Source of the DNA: Chryseobacterium gilvum
GTDB taxonomy: Bacteria > Bacteroidota > Bacteroidia > Flavobacteriales > Weeksellaceae
Length of the DNA: 64,000 nucleotides
Direction of reading: 5' to 3'
Assembly: GCF_025628965.1 (NCBI RefSeq)
Contig: NZ_JAOTEN010000002.1
Coordinates: 372,001 to 436,000 of the forward strand
Shown: one piece after another, positions 59,741-64,000 of the stretch
Layout of the letters: each line of letters begins with the position of its first letter
Position numbering within the stretch: the first letter of the stretch is position 1
The notes under the pieces: model-generated
The model's input: the letters and a program-made list of their open reading frames with translations, nothing else
The model's database searches: none
Told to the model about the DNA's origin: nothing
Position numbers and translations under genes: made by a program

Positions 59741-60172
59741 TTATTCAAAATTCCTATTTCGCAGTCCATCTGCATAAACCTCAAGAATTCCTTTTCTTTT
59801 AATAAAATCATAATAATAAAACGTATTATTGATTTTAAAACAATAATTTTCATTTCCTATGGATACTCTGACCAAAGAATCTTTATTGATTTTAAAAGTA
59901 AAAAACTGGAGATTGTGATCATCTTGTAATTCATTATCTACAAACTTTCTAACAATTTGATCTTCATATGTTACTTGAATCGTATCCTTAATTCCTGAAC
60001 GAAAAACAAAAGAGAAATCGCGATATTTAATAGCATTCTTTTTTCTCGTATAAAAAATTCTAATTGAATCTTGTCCACAAAAATTATCAATATTATTAAA
60101 TGCAATACGATTTGTGCATGAAATGGCACAAAAGAAAATCAAAGTTGCAAAAAGAATATTTTTCGATTTCAT
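59741..60172 (-). CDS. Small lipoprotein at the end of the Lgt-like/radical SAM operon
   Basis: A 143-residue protein with signal peptide and lipobox (FFCAISC, Cys19). The mature part has no recognised domain; segments such as YRDFSFVFRSGIKDTIQVTYEDQI and LQFFTFKINKDSLVRVSIGNENYCF suggest a beta-rich fold. Its start codon is 4 bases after the radical SAM gene's stop, so it is the last gene of the four-gene operon. It might be a substrate or partner of that operon's products, or just a neighbour. Confidence 0.7.
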   Translation of the reverse strand: MKSKNILFATLIFFCAISCTNRIAFNNIDNFCGQDSIRIFYTRKKNAIKYRDFSFVFRSGIKDTIQVTYEDQIVRKFVDNELQDDHNLQFFTFKINKDSLVRVSIGNENYCFKINNTFYYYDFIKRKGILEVYADGLRNRNFE

Positions 60173-60176
60173 CTAT

Positions 60177-61580
60177 TTAAAACAAAATCTTATCATCCCT
60201 TCTCAATTCCTCCAGATACTTTATTTTATCATCACGGTAAAAAAGGTTCATCGTTTCAAAAGGAATCAATTTTAAATCTTTATTCACAATATGGACGCAG
60301 GATTTTTTTACAGCACGCACATCAAAATCATGTGCATCCATAAAATTCATAATAATAATTCTAAAAAGATTGTCATAATCTAAATTCGGCGCAGAAACTT
60401 CCGGAAGACAGCATAACAACTGATTCACTTTCGGCTGTACCTGATCAACAGAAATTCCGGTGCTGAAAATATCTAAAAGCTGCATCTGCAAACCTTTCTC
60501 CTGCTCATACACAATCGTATTTTTAGTTTCGTTATTCAACAAATCTGCCGGATTGATATATCGTGTAAGCGGTATGGTTTCCCCTTCCAGTTTTAAAATA
60601 TAGCCCATTGCCAAACAGTCCGGGTTACACGGAACCGGAATAATATCATCTGCATTCAGCAACGGAAACTGATTAAGGATTTCCTGGCGTACTTCTGTCA
60701 GCGTAATTTTTTCGTGAGCAGAATCTTCCCGGTTTCTTCCGGCTACTTCCACCGGCTGGAATGTAATTCCGCGGACACATTTTTGTTTTAAGGCAAATTC
60801 AATCAGCTTCCCGATCTCGTCAATATTTTTACCTTTCTGAAGAACAATAACGAGTGTGGTGGAAAGATTGAGTTCATTTAATTTTTCCAACGCTTTCATG
60901 CGGACATTGGTCAGATCTTTCCCCCTGAAATCTTCTAAAACTTCCGGTTTAAAAGAATCAAACTGCAGGTAAATTTCAAATTCCGGAGCATAGGTTGCGA
61001 GTTTCTCAGCAAAACCGGGATCATTGGCAATTCTTATTCCGTTGGTATTCAGCATAAGATGTTTAATCGGTTTTGTTTTGGCAATATCCATAATTTTAAA
61101 AAATTCCGGATGAATGGTCGGTTCGCCACCACTGATCTGAACAACATCTGGTTCGCCTTCGTTTTCAACGATCGTATCAAACATGGCCTCAATGTGTTCC
61201 AGGCTCCTGTGATTTCCGTAATGAGGAGAAGACATGGCGTAACAAGTGGGACAGGTAAGATTACAGCGATCGGTCACTTCTACAATAGAAAGGCAGCTAT
61301 GTTGCTCATGATCAACACATAAGCCACAATCGTAAGGACAGCCGTATTCTACATCTGTTCCGAAATGAACAGGCATTTCAGAGGCTTTATTGTAATTTCT
61401 GATATTTTTGTAATACTGGACGTCTGAAGCAATCATCGTTTTAAAAAAACCGTGATCGGGACACCTTTTGGTCATAAAAACCGCTTCATCTTCGATGATA
61501 ATTTTAGCTCCCACTCTTTTCAGGCATTGCGGACAGAGACTGATGGTATAATCGTAATAGGTATAATTTCTTACCGGCAT
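60177..61580 (-). CDS. Cysteine-rich radical SAM protein, COG1964/Tes-like
   Basis: A 467-residue protein. The radical SAM cluster motif is Cys106-x3-Cys110-x2-Cys113 (RCNLTCPTCY), with SGGEPT at 150-155 and MLNTNGIRIA at 176-185. In front of it are a zinc- or iron-ribbon-like Cys16-x2-Cys19 with Cys40 and His43 (CPQC and RCPDHG), and Cys81, Cys85, Cys88 and Cys96, enough for an extra iron-sulfur cluster. Cys318 and Cys322 (VPCNPDC) come after the barrel. This layout matches the COG1964 family, in which archaeal tetraether lipid synthase falls. A role in lipid chemistry is inferred from this and from the adjoining Lgt-like gene. Confidence 0.8.
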   Translation of the reverse strand: MPVRNYTYYDYTISLCPQCLKRVGAKIIIEDEAVFMTKRCPDHGFFKTMIASDVQYYKNIRNYNKASEMPVHFGTDVEYGCPYDCGLCVDHEQHSCLSIVEVTDRCNLTCPTCYAMSSPHYGNHRSLEHIEAMFDTIVENEGEPDVVQISGGEPTIHPEFFKIMDIAKTKPIKHLMLNTNGIRIANDPGFAEKLATYAPEFEIYLQFDSFKPEVLEDFRGKDLTNVRMKALEKLNELNLSTTLVIVLQKGKNIDEIGKLIEFALKQKCVRGITFQPVEVAGRNREDSAHEKITLTEVRQEILNQFPLLNADDIIPVPCNPDCLAMGYILKLEGETIPLTRYINPADLLNNETKNTIVYEQEKGLQMQLLDIFSTGISVDQVQPKVNQLLCCLPEVSAPNLDYDNLFRIIIMNFMDAHDFDVRAVKKSCVHIVNKDLKLIPFETMNLFYRDDKIKYLEELRRDDKILF

Positions 61581-61592
61581 AATTTCTTTTTT

Positions 61593-61826
61593 TTACATTC
61601 CTCCACATACAACTCCGCTTATCAATCCGCAGATTAACATGGAAATAAGCATCGTCATCCAAAACTGTTTTTTAGAAAACTTTCGGCCGTCATTATTTTC
61701 ATACCATATTTTTATAATCATTGTTAACATGAAAGAGACGGAAGCCGCCACAAAAATAATGATCAGAATAATGATGGCGACTAAACCTTCTAATCCACCA
61801 ACTTCCAAAAGTGTAAGCATTTTCAT
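61593..61826 (-). CDS. Small two-helix membrane protein of the radical SAM operon
   Basis: A 77-residue protein with two hydrophobic segments: LVAIIILIIIFVAASVSFMLTMII and FWMTMLISMLICGLISGVVCGGM, linked by a charged loop (KIWYENNDGRKFSKKQ). I do not recognise the family. Two bases after the Lgt-like gene and 12 bases before the radical SAM gene, it lies in the centre of the operon and could anchor or escort the neighbouring enzymes at the membrane; that is inference. Confidence 0.72.
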   Translation of the reverse strand: MKMLTLLEVGGLEGLVAIIILIIIFVAASVSFMLTMIIKIWYENNDGRKFSKKQFWMTMLISMLICGLISGVVCGGM

Positions 61827-61828
61827 AT

Positions 61829-62584
61829 TTAAATTTTTTGATGCTGAAGCAAAACGGTACTGCTTTTAATTTTATAAATGTAATACATAATCACTGAAAG
61901 ACAAACCAGCTGAATAGTTCCTAAATTTCCGAGGATTTCAATTTTAGGCTTGATAAAATCTAAAAGAAACCTGAAACTAAAATAACTGAGCATAAATAAC
62001 TGGAATAAGAATCCGGAAACATACTTATTTTTTCGTGAAATCATTTTCAGTTCAAACGCCATAAAGAGTAAAAAAGCAATTTCATACAAAGCAACGGGAT
62101 GTCTCAGATACTGATCGCCGAGATGCATTCCGAATATGGAATCTGTCGGTAAACCATATGTTTCTTCATACACTCCTGTAAAAAAACAACCGATTCTGCC
62201 AATAATGATTGCTAAAATCAAAGGAAAAACGATCAGATCTCCGGTGCTTTTTTTATGATCGACGATCTTTTTTGCGATTTCAACGCCTATCAATCCAAAA
62301 GCAAGTCCGCCCACAATCGTATTATTGGTCCAGAATCTTTTAAAACTGAAATTTTCAAATAATGCATGCGGATTTTCTAAATTCCCAATCAGTTTTGAGC
62401 CCAATAGTGCACCTGCCGTAGCCCCGATCAGTATGGCAGCAGAAACATTGAAAGACATTTTTTCCGGTGATTTTCTTTTAAGAAAAAAATAATAACGCAT
62501 GGCTATAAATATCCCGACAGTTTCAAAAACAGGATGCGCAAGTATTGTTTTACCGAATATATCAAAAGTAACAGGAAAATCCAT
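61829..62584 (-). CDS. Lgt (prolipoprotein diacylglyceryl transferase) family protein, diverged
   Basis: A 251-residue membrane protein of about seven segments with Lgt-family hallmarks: HPVFETVGIF, IIGRIGCFFTG (Arg of the essential GR-x-G motif) and YLRHPVALYEIAFL. Other positions known from E. coli Lgt are not kept: His103 of the FHGG motif corresponds to Val in NTIVGGL, and Asn146 to Cys. So it may have a different acceptor or donor from classical Lgt. The start at 62584 is preferred over a longer frame because MDFPVTF matches the family and a -7 box lies just upstream. First gene of the four-gene operon. Confidence 0.82.
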   Translation of the reverse strand: MDFPVTFDIFGKTILAHPVFETVGIFIAMRYYFFLKRKSPEKMSFNVSAAILIGATAGALLGSKLIGNLENPHALFENFSFKRFWTNNTIVGGLAFGLIGVEIAKKIVDHKKSTGDLIVFPLILAIIIGRIGCFFTGVYEETYGLPTDSIFGMHLGDQYLRHPVALYEIAFLLFMAFELKMISRKNKYVSGFLFQLFMLSYFSFRFLLDFIKPKIEILGNLGTIQLVCLSVIMYYIYKIKSSTVLLQHQKI

Positions 62585-62589
62585 CCCTT

Positions 62590-62597
62590 CAAAAGTA
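62590..62597 (-). promoter_or_regulatory. -7 box (TACTTTTG) just upstream of the Lgt-like gene
   Basis: Exact TAnnTTTG match on the minus strand, ending only 5 bases before the ATG at 62584. If used, transcription would begin at or next to the start codon, giving a leaderless message. Confidence 0.5.
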
Positions 62598-62651
62598 CTA
62601 TATTTAAGATTAATTATTAATTTTAAGTATAATAAATAATCACTACACAAT

Positions 62652-63692
62652 ATGCGAATAGAAAATGATATCAAACTGGGATTTAAGGATGTAATGTTCC
62701 GTCCGAAACGATCTACCTTACAATCCCGGTCTGAAGTTGATCTGGAAAGAACATTTACCTTCAGACATACTCAAAAAAAATGGAGCGGCGTTCCTATTAT
62801 CGCGGCCAATATGGATACGGTGGGAACTTTTGAAATGGCGGCAGAATTAGCTAAAGATAAGATTATCACAGCCATACATAAACATTATTCTGTTGAAGAA
62901 TGGAATCAGTTTTTGGACAGCCAGCCGGAAAGCATTCATCAGTATATTGCGCTGAGTACCGGAACCGGAAAGGCAGATGAAGAAAAAATAAAAACAATTC
63001 TTGACCTGCATCCCAAAATAGAGTTTCTGTGTATCGATGTGGCCAATGGATATTCTGAACACTTTGTACAATTTGTAAAGAAGGCGAGAGCTAATTTTCC
63101 CGACAAAATTATCATCGCCGGAAACGTGGTAACGGGAGAAATGGTGGAAGAGCTGCTTCTGGTAGGTGCAGATATTATCAAAGTGGGAATTGGTCCCGGT
63201 TCCGTTTGTACAACGCGTGTAAAAACCGGAGTGGGTTATCCTCAGCTTTCTGCCATTATCGAATGTGCGGACGCGGCTCATGGGTTGCAAGGCCATATTA
63301 TTGCAGACGGCGGCTGTAAAGTTCCAGGAGATGTTGCTAAAGCATTTGGCGGCGGCGCAGATTTTGTGATGCTCGGCGGAATGCTTGCGGGACATGATGA
63401 AAGCGGCGGAGAAATTATTGAAGAAAATGGTAAAAAATACCGCCTTTTCTATGGGATGAGCTCTAAAACCGCGATGGATAAACATTCAGGTGGCGTTGCA
63501 GAATACAGAGCGTCTGAAGGCAAAACGGTAAAAGCGGTTTATAAAGGACCTGTATCGGAAACGGTAAAAGATATTCTTGGAGGGGTGCGGTCAACCTGCA
63601 CGTATATTGGTGCTTCAAAGCTGAAAGAATTATCAAAAAGGACAACTTTTATAAGAGTTCAGGAGCAGGAGAACCAGGTTTTTAATGATTAA
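62652..63692 (+). CDS. guaC: GMP reductase
   Basis: A 346-residue enzyme of the IMPDH/GMPR family that turns GMP into IMP with NADPH. Family segments: [30 protein letters not shown], the active-site loop [24 protein letters not shown] with the catalytic Cys, and [37 protein letters not shown]. It lacks the CBS domains of IMP dehydrogenase, which supports GMP reductase. It is divergent from the Lgt-like operon, 67 bases between the start codons. Confidence 0.94.
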   Translation: MRIENDIKLGFKDVMFRPKRSTLQSRSEVDLERTFTFRHTQKKWSGVPIIAANMDTVGTFEMAAELAKDKIITAIHKHYSVEEWNQFLDSQPESIHQYIALSTGTGKADEEKIKTILDLHPKIEFLCIDVANGYSEHFVQFVKKARANFPDKIIIAGNVVTGEMVEELLLVGADIIKVGIGPGSVCTTRVKTGVGYPQLSAIIECADAAHGLQGHIIADGGCKVPGDVAKAFGGGADFVMLGGMLAGHDESGGEIIEENGKKYRLFYGMSSKTAMDKHSGGVAEYRASEGKTVKAVYKGPVSETVKDILGGVRSTCTYIGASKLKELSKRTTFIRVQEQENQVFND

Positions 63693-63698
63693 ACAAAA

Positions 63699-63729
63699 AA
63701 ATCCCTTTCATAAGTTATGAAAGGGATTT
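63699..63729. terminator. Bidirectional terminator between guaC and fabG
   Basis: Perfect 14-bp stem: arms 63699-63712 and 63716-63729 (core ATCCCTTTCATA), loop of 3 bases, A-run before and T-rich after. Good for both convergent genes. Confidence 0.9.
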
Positions 63730-63750
63730 ATATTTAAAAAAATTATTTTT

Positions 63751-64000
63751 TTATGTAAGCATTCCGCCGTCTACATTCAATACCTGCCCGGAAATATAAG
63801 AAGACATTTCGCTTCCAAAAAACACACACGCATTGGCTACATCTTCCGGCTGACCTCCTCTTTTCAAAGGAATCCCATCTCTCCATCCCTGAACTGTTTT
63901 TTCGTCTAAAGCAGCTGTCATTTCCGTTTCAATAAATCCCGGAGCAATAGCATTACAACGAATATTTCTGGAGCCTAATTCCAACGCGACAGATTTGGTA
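63751..64000 (-). CDS. fabG: 3-oxoacyl-[acyl-carrier-protein] reductase, 3' part
   Basis: The last 83 residues of a classical SDR; the frame stays open to the window edge (in-frame TKSVALELGSRNIR reads through to base 63999). IRCNAIAPGFIETEMT, PLKRGGQPEDVANACVFFGS and YISGQVLNVDGGM are strongly FabG-like. The 5' part, with the cofactor motif and catalytic Tyr-Lys, lies outside the window. FabG reduces the 3-oxoacyl-ACP in each cycle of fatty-acid elongation. Confidence 0.9.
   Translation of the reverse strand, partial: TKSVALELGSRNIRCNAIAPGFIETEMTAALDEKTVQGWRDGIPLKRGGQPEDVANACVFFGSEMSSYISGQVLNVDGGMLT

Noticed and set aside
62585-62674. N-terminal extension of the Lgt-like protein
   Set aside because: It runs through the -7 box, overlaps the start of the divergent guaC gene and has no family counterpart.
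62847-63485. Open frame of 212 codons on the minus strand
   Set aside because: Antisense to guaC; composition unlike real proteins of this genome.
1-64000. CRISPR arrays, insertion sequences, prophage or rRNA
   Set aside because: No regularly spaced repeats, transposase or integrase genes, phage structural genes or rRNA segments were seen on either strand.

Overview
The window looks like a stretch of chromosome from a Flavobacteriia member, most likely Chryseobacterium or a close relative in the Weeksellaceae. This rests on the AT-rich sequence, on promoter -7 boxes of the Bacteroidetes form TAnnTTTG, on secreted proteins that begin MKK and are cut after an Ala-Gln or Ser-Gln, and on gene types typical of the group (S46 dipeptidyl-peptidase, DUF885 lipoprotein, TonB-dependent receptor with an N-terminal carboxypeptidase-like domain, 2TM proteins, LytTR regulator). 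The genus is an inference from protein resemblance; no rRNA is present. I saw no phage, insertion sequence, CRISPR array or conjugation gene. No gene-free stretch exceeds 300 bases (the longest, 10446-10728, holds only a promoter box).

Layout. 1-8.8 kb: tail of a DPP7-type peptidase, a DUF1905/OmdA protein, a YifB/ComM ATPase, a small operon (CsaA-like tRNA-binding protein, DEDDy exonuclease, SufT-like protein), a mercaptopyruvate sulfurtransferase, a TPR protein with HMG-CoA lyase, and pepT. 8.8-18 kb: thiL, a thioesterase, a BaiN/HI0933-type flavoprotein, two small secreted TonB-C-like proteins, DUF2306, YARHG and DUF2809 proteins, and mutS. 18-26.6 kb: bestrophin, TrmH-type methyltransferase, CBS protein plus nadK, fructose-bisphosphate aldolase, accD, a SpmA-SpmB fusion and an ATP-grasp protein. 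26.6-32.5 kb: an ExbB-ExbD-TonB operon, a DUF885 lipoprotein, DinB protein and nth. 32.5-42.6 kb: bcp, then a minus-strand run TolC-SprT-ManC-lipoprotein-GNAT, folC, two identical tRNA-Val(UAC) genes, and an envelope sugar group (GT2, GT9, SufE, GT4, small membrane protein). 42.7-48.8 kb: clpC, mnmA, and an HxlR regulator divergent from two SDR genes across an array of GTTAC repeats. 48.8-55 kb: a LytTR regulator, three small 2TM proteins, a histidine kinase that itself carries a C-terminal 2TM domain, a secreted helical protein and a TonB-dependent receptor. 55-64 kb: lipoprotein sodC, Prc protease, surE, an isolated methyltransferase, then a four-gene operon (Lgt-like protein, small membrane protein, cysteine-rich radical SAM enzyme, lipoprotein), guaC and the 3' part of fabG.

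Most genes are housekeeping or envelope functions. The stretch I would study first is 59741-62584: an Lgt-family paralogue, a radical SAM enzyme with the cysteine layout of the COG1964 family (the family I recall as containing archaeal tetraether synthase) and a small lipoprotein, all within a few bases of each other and behind one promoter box. That could be a lipid or lipoprotein modification pathway. The second is the 2TM/histidine kinase/LytTR cluster. Several housekeeping proteins have lost metal-binding cysteines (Nth lacks its iron-sulfur cluster loop, AccD lacks its zinc ribbon). Ten or more clean intrinsic terminators, many shared by convergent genes, mark the transcription units.
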